Both the position numbers and the translations under genes were made by a program. From assembly GCA_022661535.1 (NCBI GenBank), contig JAKULF010000005.1, positions 1,302,001 to 1,366,000 of the forward strand: a DNA stretch of 64,000 bases. Direction: 5' to 3'. Of the stretch, positions 25,773 through 37,981 are shown piece by piece. The notes under the pieces are model-generated. The model was not told the origin of the DNA, did not search any database, and worked only from the letters and a program-made list of their open reading frames with translations. This DNA comes from Eutypa lata. Lineage: Eukaryota > Ascomycota > Sordariomycetes > Xylariales > Diatrypaceae. The first letter of the stretch is position 1. Each line of letters starts with the position of its first letter.

Positions 25773-28700
25773 CGTATACCCTCACCTGCCAGACAATTGG
25801 CCCGTCAGACTCGAAGAACAGTAGATCAAGGGCAATGAGGATTATGGTCAGAGAAGTCGCGGGATCTAGAACGTATGACGAAGCCCGATGTCAAGTATGA
25901 TACACCTCTTTTACTATATTTTCTAGTTAGTACCAGTCGAGAAGCTCTTTGTATGAAAGTATGCGTATATTATTCTAGGCCAAAGGGGTGAATGGCGACG
26001 ATGGTTCTTGATCGATGGCTTTATTACTCATTCGTAATTCCTCAGGTCGCCGTGAATAATATCTGCCTCGGGGCGGGGGATGAGGGGCAGGAGAGCGGAG
26101 GGGGGATTTGCTGGCAATACACCCTTCATAAAAAAAAATGTAAAGAACCTGGGTAGATGTAAAAGCGTATATATTTTCAACTTACAAAGAAGTGATCCCA
26201 GCCGGGTGAAGGGCTTTCAAGAGAAGCCCACAATCGCTCAAGTGCACGGCACGCAGGCAGAGAATTCCTGGTGTAGCCAGATGATATGATTGATTCTCGA
26301 CTTTGATGAGAATGGTTCGTCTCCAAAATTATAGCGCCTCGAAGAGGTTAGCCAACTGCTTCTTCTCTTTCCTTTCCGACGATTGTCGTAGGTTCGTGCA
26401 AATTGGAAATCGGATGGGGGAAAAACGAAGTCGAGGGCGGATACCGTTAACGTTAACTAGTAACGGAAACGGGGGTGATAGTTAGCGGCTAGTGATGGCG
26501 AAGTATGATGGATACCGGCTTTACTAATTGCTCTGGTGCGAAGGGGGAGGAAAAAAGGATTTTCTAATGCACAAAAATTCAGTTGATATTCGCCGTTGTA
26601 GAAGATGCCATGTAGTAGAGATGAATGTTGTTGTGTGTTGTGAGAGAATGGGGGGAAGAAAGTGCGTGGATTGTTGGGAAGAGTGTTGGACCAAATATGA
26701 AAGTCTGTCGGTCGGGCAATTCAGAGGAGAGTAATGACTGAGGGTATGTTTTGGGATGCAGAGCTAAGCGCGTCTCTTTTGGTGATGGTAACCACATGAA
26801 TAAATGCAAGGACTGCATGCAGTAGCAAGACATATCTACCTATCCATTCATTTGAACATCCACTAACCAGTTGGCAGTATGCACCACGATTTTCGGGGGA
26901 GACACTACCTACCTCTGGCAAGTAGGTATGAAGCAAGAATGTAGTGTAGGTAAGTAGGTAGGTAGGTATACAGTTGACAGTTGATAGGTTTCTTCCTACC
27001 GAAGTAGGTACCTTGAGCAGAGTAGGCGAAATGTATGATTGGTAATGAAAGCAGTATTGACTTCTCTAACTTACCAGCAGCTTGGTGACGAATTTATTAC
27101 AAGATTTTGATTGAGCTTCCGAAAAAAATTTAAGGAAGTCGTCGTCGCCTTCTTAGTCTTGATCGGGCTTTTTTGTTGATCGTCGCCTAATGGAATCGCC
27201 AAATTACTGTAGGGGCAATACAATGCAATTTCGCTGTTCAGTTCTGAGAACGTGAAACAATTTCGCAGGACCGCTTAGATGGGTGGGTTCAGAGAGAAAA
27301 AAAGTGCAGTGTAGAGACAATGAATCTCGTCGCCTTAGAGTCTAAGTAGTTAAGAGGAGAGGGAAAAAAAGAGACGTCGCAAATATCGCCGTAGTTTTCG
27401 CGGGGTCTTGTAGTCAGGTAGTCAGGTAGTGAACCTTGGTAAAGTACGTATGTGTGTGTATGTGTGTGTATGTATGGTTGGTATTGTAATGGTAATAAAA
27501 AGGGAAGGGAGGGAAAAAATGTGGAAAGGGTCAAGCCCGATGGAGACGTCAGAAGCGTTCCAGTGTTCCCGGGTTAGCTTGGCTGGCTGGCTGGCTTTCA
27601 CTTTTCGCTCTTTCGCAATCAGTCAATTTTCTGCTTCAGGATCCCTGATTGCCGTTAGGTACGAATTGTCCCTTGGGTATTTGGGTCCTCCAGTCCTTAG
27701 GCTTCTCTGGCTCTCTCCCTTTAGGTGGGCTGGTGGGCTGGCTGGCGGGCTGGCCTGGAATCCCGGATACCTAGACGGGCTATGCGCAAGTACGTAGTTA
27801 GCGCTAGTATGTAGGTATTGTATGTACAATACATATTGTACCGCTTGAGTTAGCCAAAGACGGTTTTCTCTCAAATGTTTGGTGAGAGAACATTTGAAAT
27901 CCCTCTCCGCTCCTGTCCTCTCCTATCTTCCTCCATCTTGCCGCTACCGTCGCTGCCATCGCTACTACTGTCGCTAGGTACCTACATACACTGCTGATGC
28001 TGGCTGACTGCCATTTTGGCGCCCCGTTAGAGCTCCGAGCTGTTCCAGATCAGCCAATAAGTGGTCTTGAATCCAGGCCCAGCAGCAACTGAAGGACAAC
28101 GCTAAGTAAAGTGGGGTTCCAAGATTGTCTGGCATCTGGGTAGGTACGTATGTATGGTGTATGTATAATGTAGCTGCAATGTGGGTTGTATTGTACGTAA
28201 GGTAATAAGTAGATTCACTGCATTCATTATAGGTACGTAGTACCTTTCTTTATCGTTAGGTATGTGACAGGAGGTAAAGGCTGTGCAGTACAGCCCACCC
28301 AATCCCTTTCAAATCCAATTCACCGCATTCATGAAGCATACAAAGTACGAGCTATAGTTCGCTGCTGCTGAAACATCCAAATATGCTCTGCCTTTTTTCC
28401 CGGTCTGATATAAGTATAATCAATCGTACGTTATTCACCCTCCCCTATTCAAAAGAGTGAAGGTAAATGATCACGAGATTTAGTTCTAGGCAAGCAAGCT
28501 ATGTCAAGTCATCAAAGTTCATCCATCCCAAAACCTCGACTCTCAATTGTTGTTCTCGGTCCGTTTTTATTCATTCCGCTCCCTCTTAAATATAGCACGT
28601 TCTCTTCTTCGCTTGTAGTCCGGTCTCCATTCTCGAAGCCAATACTACGGGTTAGTCTACTATAAATACATTTCCAGCTTCAAACTACCGAGAACTATTT

Positions 28701-31700
28701 CTCATGCGAGAGTCAGTTTCAAAAGTTAATGCTCCAATCTGAAAGGTCAGGTCCGCCGTTAACCACAACGCCTCGACATCAGTCGTTTTAGAGTTTTTCG
28801 GAGGCTGACGGATCAAATCCCAACTTACCCGCTTTCTTTCTTTTTGAGTTCTCACCAATTCATAGGGAGCCCCCTATAACGGATTCTCAAAATAGAACAT
28901 TACATACCTTGCTCGACGTTGGCTGGCTACTAATAACTTGAAATCAGAGTTTACTCAAAGCATCACTGCTAAATAGGGAAGTTCTTGCCGTTGTCTGCTC
29001 TGTTTCCCGGTTCTTCCTTAAGAGCAGAATACGAAATTCCATGCCATCTTTGACGTACTCGGATATATGCATACGTTAATGTTAGTCGTAGATGCAACTG
29101 AGTAATGCCTCTGTGGAGAGCTTTATGCGATCATGGTCCACTCCCAAATTCGTACCGGAAAGTTCCCTGCCAGGCTGTGCCAAGGTCCAGCAAACCTGCG
29201 GAGCTGCGAGCAGAGCTTCCCCAGATCGCAGCAACTGGCTCAGATGCTACCAGCCTAACAAGCCACCACACTCTAGATACTTACTAGATGTGATCTGAAA
29301 AACCGACATGACATTGCAGTGGGGACTGCACAAGTTGACTTGCGTAAGAAGCCTTCGTTTCCCCTCATTGTCACGCGGGATACCTACGTTGATCATGACA
29401 AAAAAGGGCTCATTGCCACTTGTTTTTTCGTCCTTCTCATCGGATTGCCTAGCCAATTCATCCGATCGATCTCTTATCAAGATCTCGGAGACTCTAGTTC
29501 GACACATCGTTCATTATAGGGCTCAGCAGGGCTGGCAGGTTTATTTGAAGTAACATACGCCGGATTACCAGTAACAATAACCAATTAGTTGGAGACCCCT
29601 ATAGGCCCCAGATCTGCGAAGCATTAGTCTGACATATCAGCCACCTGTAACCCATTTGGCTGCTGTCAATTCGACGCCAAAAAAAACAGATCGTCCTTGG
29701 ATTTTGCTCACCGATTCTCCGTTCTTATTTGCCTCTCATCGACTGCTTATGACAAGGTCATCCATAAGTGAGATACATCAGCAACTATATACGACACATT
29801 CCCCTTTTATCTCTCTCTGAGAGACTAATGAATAGGCAACAATTGTACGACCCTAACAATACTTCTTCTAGCCAATGACAGGCCACTACAAGATCACCGG
29901 CGGGCTGCAGTAATTCCCATTTCTTACACCGTGCCCTTCCTGTGTCCACGTGCTTCTGACCGCATGCCTCTTGTGTAACTATATAGGGCTGATCACATGA
30001 CCAATCCATTCATGCGAGGTATTGCAGCGAAAACGCGACTTTCAGCTACACTTTGGCGATAAAACCGATTGGCTATGCTCAGGGGCTATTGCTTATGCAT
30101 CTGCGATCTGATCGTCATTGGGTAGAAGTAGTGATGATTCCGAAGTCTATTGCATGAGGGAGACTGAAGATTATAGCAAAGCTCTACAAATACCACGCAC
30201 CTGTTCGAACAGCTATCATTAAAGCCACCAAGTATTTTCAAGACGTTATGGGCTTGTCAAGATCAGTGTTGTATATCATGCTCTTGTTCCAAAATAAATA
30301 ATATCACGCAGTCACCTTTGAAATATATATAACTCTACCTACCGCTAATAGGAGAGCATAGTATGCTTTTCTACCACTGTACTTTAAGATAAAAGTATGC
30401 ACTGATCGCAATGCCTAATACGAACGTTTTAATGCAGTTGCTATGCCCACTGAGACCAATGCTTAGTTCCGGGTCCATAGTAGACCCCTGATCCCCCTTT
30501 CCCCCTCGAGGTAATATAGAAACCACGGCATGTAAGCTACCATAACCTAATGGGATAGTATTTGTCTTCTCTTAACCCTTCCTTACTTAGTTATATTTGC
30601 ATACCCGGACGATGAATTTCCTATACAGGTAGATAATAACGAGTGTCCCGTTGCCATAGTAAGCCCCCTGGAACAAAAGGACGCCCAAGACGAATTGCTC
30701 AGTCCAAAGGGAGCCAATATATGTTACCCTTGACCCTAATTGATTATATATGTATATGTTCAAAAGACGGAAATCTACTCGTATCCGAGAATGAACAAGT
30801 TGCTCTAGAATATGTAGGTATGGTTTACTAGCTTTATATTACCCATAAAGGGTTGTAGCATCTATTTTACATAAATGGCCATAACTGCCCGGAATTTTCT
30901 GATGCTGTTGACTAATTATTCTCCGGTCGGTATTCGACATATCTGAATTCTTAGTAATCCAATATTTAACTAGGTGGTTGTCTGTGTTGCAGCGCGGCGA
31001 GCCTTACATCATCTTCATACATATCAACAGTATTGAACAACTAAGTAGGCAGAGAAGTAAATATTTGTGCCTTGCAGTTACGGATGTAACTACATGCGAA
31101 ACTATGCAATAGCTTAACCCATTAACTCTTTAGTTATGTCTGTTCGGCATAATAGTAGTGTGTTCTAGAAAATCACTAGATCAGTGAGATCATTCCCCGG
31201 CTTTCATTAATATACAACACAAAGAATGTCCGGGCTATGCATATGATGCTCGTGTTTCGCGTTCATGACAACTATGTCTTACCATTGGAAAAGAAAATCC
31301 ATGATTGCTAGTGTCTCAACTGAAAGGATGGAAGCCTAGATTCCTCTAGGTAGAGTGCATGAACAAGTTTGGTACCATACTAATAGTACCCCAAAGTAGT
31401 ATCATAGAGATGATGCTAGACTACGAACTAAACTGCCGTGTTATTGAATAAAGAATACAGAGACATAGTCTATATGTATCAGCTAGTTGCCGGTGTGCCT
31501 GTGGAGTAGTGATAACCTGTTTCTTGTTGGTAACCTCAGAAGCTGACTCTCATGCTCGTTGCCTTGGCATTGCTTAGGTAGAAACGAAAGCTTTGTTTTA
31601 TATGTAGTTGCCATGGACTATTAATTACAGGATGTAACCTCCACCTCATATTCCAGAGAGGACCAACACTCCTAATAACCACCTAAATTTTATTTGGCAA

Positions 31701-31774
31701 CAAACCAATACTGTTTTCAGTGCCGCACCAAACTGCCATCTTGTGACTCTACCACCACGTGGTATCCTCCGAAC
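25773..31774. other. Gene-poor spacer of about 6 kb
   Basis: The PP1 promoter side (25773-26100) is followed by almost 6 kb without a convincing gene. GTAGGTA tandem motifs occur at 26945-26969 and near 28140, TGTG/GTAT repeats at 27448-27475, and GGCT runs at 27578-27596 and 27725-27765. Overlapping frames on both strands around 29090-29550 have normal base composition but resemble nothing I know. From about 30100 to 31650 the DNA is AT-rich and stop-dense. The last 300 bases would contain the NACHT promoter; a possible acceptor TTTTCAG near 31720 leaves open a non-coding or short upstream exon. Confidence 0.5.
26945..26969. repeat. GTAG tetranucleotide repeat
   Basis: Tandem copies of GTAG, one of many short GTAGGTA/TACCTAC clusters across the window. 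Confidence 0.75.
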
Positions 31775-34700
31775 ATGGCTGATCTCATAATGGCTCTGCC
31801 AAGCATGATTGGTGACATTGCCAGTATTATTAACTGGTGTAAGGAGTACTTCAAGAACGTTCGCGACGCGGCGAGGGCTATGAACGACATGATAGCCCTA
31901 CTGGGCTCCTGGAAACCTCAACTAGAGCTACTGGAAGATCTCATCAGGCCGGACGACCAGAGTGCCCAGGCCCTCCGAATGAAGCTAGCCAACGAAGGTT
32001 TCTTGGAGCACTCAAAATCCTGTCTTCGAGAGCTCAAGGAGCTCATGATTCCCGAATCAGCCGCTTCCAGCCCAAGCAAACGTCGACAATTATACGACAG
32101 ACTAACGTGGCCGATCATGAAGCAGGACAAGGCTAAGGAGATACTACGAGAGTTGGAGAGTAGCATGAATCCAATTAACTTGATTCTGAACACAAACAAT
32201 GCGTGAGATTTACTTTACCCTGCTGACTGTTTCTCTGCTAACCGTAGATAGTTGGAATATGAAACAACTTCGAGAGGAAGTCAAGCAAGTCGGAACGCAG
32301 ATGTCGGGTGAGTTGTTATAGAACATGGCCAAAGTTATGAAGACTTCACTGACACTAGCCAAATAGAGCAGGACAAACGAGAGGTCTTACGTTGGCTTCA
32401 ACCCGACAAGATCGATTCCCATGACATCCACCTTGAGAAAAAAGGGATGCTAGAAGACGAAACATGCGACTGGATGGTCCAGTCTGAGATCTGGAAGACG
32501 TGGATGGAAGGTGGGACTACATCAGAGAATGGATATCGTCGTCTTCTCTGGATTCACGGAATCCCTGGTTCTGGCAAGACGATACTCGCATCATTCATGA
32601 TCGACACAATTGCTCTGGCCTACGGACGTCAAGGCTGCTCTTACTATTACTGTTCACATCAGCATGGACAGGACGAGACGAGATCTTTTCTGCAGTGGGT
32701 GGTAAGAGACTTGTGCACCCAGTCTAGGAACTTCATTCCGCCAGAACTGTACCATGCCTATGAGCACTATAGGAGCAATGTCTACAGCATCCCAACCGAC
32801 GGACTGTTGAAGTGTCTCCTTGCTATCACAAAGCAGTTCCGACACCAAGTCTGTATCGTTGTCGATGCTATCGATGAGAGCTCGAAGCCACGAAACCATT
32901 TTCTGAAAGTTTTGACAACTATTGGCACCGATCCTGCCTTTCAGCATGTTTCGCTTATCATGACCAGTCGCGATGAACTGGACATACGGGCAGCTTTCGA
33001 GGCCTTACCACCCCTCGAAAATATTTCCTCATTTCTTGGTACAGGTATCATACTGACTCCTCAGCTGTCGCCTTTTCGCCCACGTGCACCGTATCCTAGC
33101 CTTCACGAGTCGCCGAGCCCAACACCCCATACCTCATCACAACCGGGAGGGTTATCTCTTGGTACGATCCCAGACCTTGGACCACCGAGCCATCCACGGG
33201 AACCTACGACGCGACCTTTTAAATTGACTCGTCCTCACTGGCCAGCCCAATTCTCACGCGAATCTTCGCCAATAGCCCATCAACCAAAGTCTCCCAACTC
33301 CCCTTCCGCAACACTTCAGCCAGAGTCGCCTTTCACAACCCCAACGCGCCAATCGACAGTTCGTAAATACAGCTCTTTGAACCCCGAAGATGAAGACCTA
33401 CAGGTGCCCCGACGTACCCCCCATCAGGCCAATCGTCCTATAACACCAACTCGTCTATTGCGCGGTGAGAAGCTCGTCCCGGAGATTTCTAACCCGAACC
33501 AGGGGTATACGGAGCTATCAATGGACAACCAGTTCGTGTTGAAAGCTATCAGCACTTATGTCTCCCGTAAATTACAGCGAATCGACCAGCTCAGATACCT
33601 GAGCCCAAAATTCCTTGAGCACATCGAGACCAAGCTCGCAAGAGAGGCTAGAGGGATGTAAGTGCATGCTCCCCCCTAGTTAATTAGAAAGACTAAGTAG
33701 AGGGGTAAGAACTGACTGGCTAATGCATTCACTCAGGTTCCGCTGGGTCGCTTGTCAGATCGACATGATCATCCAGCTCGACTTGAGCGACGAGCCGTCT
33801 ATTGAAAAACTTCTCGAAGACCTACCGCCCACCGTATTCGACACTTACGAGCGTCTCATCGTCGAGTGCATCCCCTACGCGGAGGGCCACAACGAAAACA
33901 ACCGAACTTTCGCCCGCACGGCGCTCGCCCTGATCTGCAGCAACTCGGCGGTGATCCCTAGCGCCGACGTGCTGGTAGAGGCGTCGCTGTTCAACGTCCC
34001 ACGCGGCCTCGCCCACAACTTCGACGTCCACCGGCTCGAGAAGATCCTCGGATGCTTGATCAAGGTGACGCGGCTCAACAGGAAGCCGACGTCCGTGTTC
34101 CGGCGCGACGACGACGCCGCCGCCCGCTTCCGCGTCGCGCCCGCCCACTACACCGTCAAGGAGTACCTCTTCAGCAAGAACATCCACAAGGGTCCGGCCA
34201 GGGACTTCGCGCTGTCGAACAGCTCGACGCAGGTGCTGGAGCTGCAGGTGGTCTTTAACGGGCTCCTGTCGTTCGGGGCCAACCGCCCCCGGGGCCAGCG
34301 CGACCCGACCCCCTACGAGGAGTACTGCCTGCGGATGACGGACAAGGCGCTCCGGGTCCGGCGCAGCCTCATCGCCAAGGAGAAGACCATCTGGGACCCG
34401 GTGCTGCTTTGCCTTCGGCCCGAGGCTTTGCACCACGGCGCACTCCGCAACCAGGAGATCCGGCTCGAGTTCCCGCGCTGGACCAAGCTCAACGCCGTCT
34501 TCCGCGTCGACAAGGGCGCCGTCCTCCCGGGCCGCCAGGAGACCGGCATCCTCGTCAGCCTCCTCGTCCTCAAGTGGCCCGAGCTCGCCGGCATCTACCT
34601 CCGCCAGCTGGCCCCCGAGGACCGCGCCGCCATCTGGACCGACCGCTTCACCCCGGTGATCGCTGAGACCGGCGCTGGTCGCGGCGGCGGCGGTCGCGGT

Positions 34701-35330
34701 AATAACCAGGCCGCTGCGAGGGCGGTGGGGACAACCACGATCCTGCAGCTGTGCGTCACCTTGCGACGGCTCGAGTTCCTCGAGCAACTCATCGAGGCCG
34801 GGGCCGACTTCGCGCACGAGAACGAAATCATCTATGCGGCGCTGCGAGACCCCTATGCACCCGCGGGCGATACCACGTCCTCGTCCCAGGAGGACGGCGT
34901 GACGACTGGCCAGCTGCTGAAGATGGTGCTGCAGCGCGGCGCAGACCCGAATCCCAAAGGGTTTCTGTACACGCCCTTGCAGGCGGCGGCGTGCTACCTC
35001 GAGGAGCGCTGGATCCAGAGTCTTCTGATCGAGCATGCTGATCCGAACGCCGTGGGCGATCCGGAGGGCGCACACCCCTACAATGGTAACGAGAAGGACT
35101 GGTTCCAGCACCACCCGCTGAGGATCTGTCGCGAGGCCGACCCGGATTGGCAGGAGGATGATGAGTTCGAGAAGGAGGAACAGATTAACCGTGCGCGACT
35201 TCGAGTTGAGAACTTGCTGGTTCAGTATGGCGCTAGAGAGCCCGAGGAAGAGGAGGAGGAGGATAATACGGATGATGGAGAGGGAGGAGGAAATGCGTCG
35301 CAGCCTGAGGTCATCGTGGTTGATTCCTAA
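31775..35330 (+). CDS. NACHT-ankyrin STAND (NLR-like) protein
   Basis: Four exons, 31775-32202, 32252-32307, 32367-33657 and 33737-35330, encode 1122 residues; the introns are 49, 59 and 79 nt. Residues 1-165 are an all-helical N-terminal domain of the SesA/HeLo-like class. A NACHT domain follows: Walker A GIPGSGKT at 226-233, Walker B VVDAIDE at 326-332, and sensor MTSR ending at 363. Residues about 391-543 are a Pro/Ser/Thr-rich segment that interrupts the NACHT region before the VLKAISTYV helix and the GMFRWVACQIDMI helix. A winged-helix part follows, then ankyrin-like repeats at about 927-1065 (LEQLIEAGADF, LKMVLQRGADPN, IQSLLIEHADPN) and an acidic tail. Fungal STAND proteins sense ligands through repeats and trigger cell-death or incompatibility reactions through the N-terminus; this role is inferred. 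Exon 4 is strikingly GC-rich compared with exons 1-3. The start is the first ATG of the frame. Confidence 0.88.
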
Positions 35331-37091
35331 ACCATGAGAAGAGTTAGTTAGAGATGGATCTGGATGCAGGATTGGAGTTGATACTCTGCTGGTTTCCTAA
35401 TTATTGGTCTGGGACAAGCATGAAGTCTAGCTAGATAAAGAGGATATGAGGTCGCCTACGCAAGTGCTGGGCGGAATACCGAGGTCGGGATATGTAAGAT
35501 ACATATTGTAGCTGATGGTCAACATGAGAGTGACTACATGAGCTTTTCATAGGACAAGGGCTTAACCCTGGATATTCATGTGAATATCCTTTGATCCCAA
35601 AAAGAATCGACTGGCTGTTTCTTACCGTAGTTGATGTGCTCTGAAACGACATCTTTATTTTGATATGGTTCACTATCTGTAGATGCCACGCCGGGAATGG
35701 AGCCAAGTGTTGTTAGCTGCAAGTCTTTCTGCAAAGCCAGCCAACATGCCAACTGCTTGAAGGTCATTTAACAATACCGGAATGCAAAGATACCTAATGG
35801 CACCAATACATATTATCAGAAGCTAGGACGGTAGAAGGGTAATATAAATACTTACCTTTATTTTGTATATAAATAGTCGACGTCGCTACAGGTCGTACAG
35901 AGGAGATAGAAGGACTTTATGGACCTTAGGACCAAAGAAAATTATTAGTTGAATAGAACCTCAGTTCTAAGCCCTACAGTCTTTGTCACAGTAGATAGCA
36001 CCCATCAGTAAGTACAGCGAACTTACGAACATGGCTGGAGAGTCTCATACGTACGAATATTAAGATCCCTGGTTAAAGCTTTTCTTTCTTCTATATGGTC
36101 TGTTCTTTTGATACAACGTGATGCTTATATATTGCAAATAAATATCTGTTGGTGGAAAGACTTCGTCTATTCATTAGCAATTATTGTTTAACGTGCATGG
36201 AACTATGATCAAATAAGCCATTTTGAAGGACTCTTTGAAGTCTGTGAACTGGACTCTAGGAATTCCTAGGCTGCGTATCAAGTTAAAGATACCTCCAACT
36301 ACAACAAAGTAGTCATGTTTCCTGCCATGGGTTAATCTGTTCATATAATTTCCTCTCAAATATCTATATAATTAATATAATTAAGAAAAAAAGTACTAGC
36401 ATAGACGTTTATAAGGGGCGAATATACGATACCAGAGTACAGAGCTCGATACGTTGTAATAGCCCGACTGGTACCTGTAGATGGCGTGATATGTCTTATT
36501 CGTTTGAGATGCCCCTACCGGACAAGCTGAGAGCCCATGGAGCTACAAGCTACGGGGATCGGACGTCCCTAAGCTCCGGGCCTCGGGCCCTAAAGCGGAG
36601 AGCCGGAGCGGTGGCCTTCGGAGTGGCCAGTCCGAGCCGCAAGCCCCTGAGCCGCGACTCCGCTTCATAGCCACGATGACCCACGCCCCTTGTACTTCGG
36701 CTGTTTACTCCTGCACAACAATTCTTTCGTGATTCATAACAAAGACCGTGTTACTCCCCTCATGTGAAAAATACGCTCTGATCCCCCGGTCATCAAGAAA
36801 CCTAAGTTCTCTCCGTTTGTAACGCCCGCGTTCAATTTTTCACAGCCGTACACGTTTCTCAACCTATAACACGACCCGTTCCGTTCTCTTAAGGTCAGTG
36901 TTGCCCTAGTTAATCAAGAAGGTGTACAGTTTCCCTTCTCTGCGAGATACAACCGGCTGTTCCCGCTCTCTCTCAGAAAATCCTCATTTCTCACGATACT
37001 CAACGTTCTGCTTCATTATTTCGTATAACCGTTACCGTTAAAATTTGTGACTAACTGATCTGACTATTTACTTAGTCTAGAAACCGAAATA
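35331..37091. other. AT-rich spacer with a GC-rich block
   Basis: From 35331 to about 36480 the sequence is AT-rich without a recognisable gene. A GC-rich block at 36541-36662, made of mixed CTCCG/CGGAG/GGCC words, contrasts sharply with its surroundings. After it comes a pyrimidine-rich region (36690-37080) ending in a CTAACTGATCTGAC...TTAG segment that could be a leader intron for the zinc-finger ORF at 37092. The block shares the word GGCCAGTCCG with DNA near 44380, hinting at a dispersed repeat. Confidence 0.45.
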
Positions 37092-37652
37092 ATGGCAGCT
37101 ATTCAACGGTCTTGCCTTGTCTGCGGGGGGGGGCCCTTTACAGATGCTGGCGGTTTAACCCGCCACAACAAGCAACATCACATAGGCACGCAGTGCCACT
37201 GGGGTGGTGGCTGCCACTTCAGGTGCCAAGGGGACCAGAGCCCGGCTGCCCAGGACCTGGAAATGCAAGCCCACCTGTTGGGACACAATGAGCAGGCTCA
37301 GGTTAACACTCCTGTTGCTGGTGTCTTGAAGGATGACCAAAAACGGTATTGCCACCACCCCCGGTGCAGGGGACCGCACCGTCAGCACAATACGGATGCG
37401 AAGCACAACGAATCCATCAAGCGCCACCTACGGGCGGTTCAAAAAGCTGCTGACATCGCTGCTGGGGGCACCAATGCTCCCGGTGGTGGTGTTGCGGCTC
37501 CGGGTGGACCGGGTCTCATCCCCGCACCCGCAGCGCCACTCCTCCCCAGACCCCCCACCATGAACGCACTCGAAATCGCAGCCACTTCTGCTGTGGCGGT
37601 GCAGGGACCTCTGGATCCAAGACTACTGGATCCACGGCTGTTCCTGCCATAG
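37092..37652 (+). CDS. Small Cys/His-rich zinc-finger-like protein, function unknown
   Basis: A single frame from ATG encodes 186 residues. The N-terminus fits a C2H2 finger: C8-x2-C11-x13-H25 with H29/H30. Two more Cys/His groups follow, CHWGGGCHFRC with a downstream HLLGH, and CHHPRC with a downstream HNESIKRH, suggesting two or three zinc sites in the first 115 residues. The rest is Gly/Ala/Pro-rich and ends with two near-identical copies of LDPRL. A run of nine G at 37125-37133 lies inside the first finger codons. I do not recognise the protein. A large inverted repeat starts two bases after the stop codon, so the ORF may belong to a repeated or mobile element rather than be an ordinary host gene. 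Confidence 0.55.
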   Translation: MAAIQRSCLVCGGGPFTDAGGLTRHNKQHHIGTQCHWGGGCHFRCQGDQSPAAQDLEMQAHLLGHNEQAQVNTPVAGVLKDDQKRYCHHPRCRGPHRQHNTDAKHNESIKRHLRAVQKAADIAAGGTNAPGGGVAAPGGPGLIPAPAAPLLPRPPTMNALEIAATSAVAVQGPLDPRLLDPRLFLP

Positions 37653-37654
37653 GG

Positions 37655-37736
37655 AAATCCGATTAATCGTTGGCCGAAAAAATGGGTCGGTGATTATTCG
37701 TCGACCAAAGACCGGGGCCAACGATTATTCGGATTT
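37655..37736. repeat. Inverted repeat (21-bp arms, 40-base loop) abutting the zinc-finger ORF
   Basis: The left arm 37655-37675 and right arm 37716-37736 are reverse complements except for one position. The loop contains a further related ATTATTCGTCGACC-type word. The palindrome begins just after the stop codon of the zinc-finger ORF. It could form a strong RNA hairpin in the 3' untranslated region, or be an element terminus or a hairpin-forming repeat. Confidence 0.85.
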
Positions 37737-37824
37737 AGCCGGTCAGCGCACGGACCTCCACCATGGGCCTGCGAAGTACCTACGTACCTAACTAGGTACC
37801 CTGGTGCTGTTGTTGTTGCTTTGT

Positions 37825-37892
37825 TCGACGACCACCACCATCCCCACCATCACCATCATCATCATCGTCGACCACCACCACCATCGCCGCAA
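37825..37892. repeat. CAC/CAT/ATC trinucleotide-rich tract
   Basis: An imperfect triplet repeat about 100 bases upstream of the Sin1 start. It creates a spurious Thr/Ile/His-rich frame and probably lies in the leader or promoter. Confidence 0.75.
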
Positions 37893-37981
37893 GCTGGTCT
37901 TCGAATATGGTCTTTCTGGCCTGTGGAGTTCCTACTTGATATCGATGCGACCGGTCGCGTCGCCTCCTTTTCTTCTACAAT

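Noticed and set aside
29092..29553. Overlapping frames on both strands in the 6 kb spacer
   Set aside because: Several short frames of similar length on both strands and no family resemblance; indistinguishable from chance.
33822..35114. 430-codon open frame on the minus strand opposite NACHT exon 4
   Set aside because: It is the shadow of a GC-rich, strongly codon-biased exon; the translated product is a low-complexity Glu/Ala/Leu/Asp-rich string without family features.
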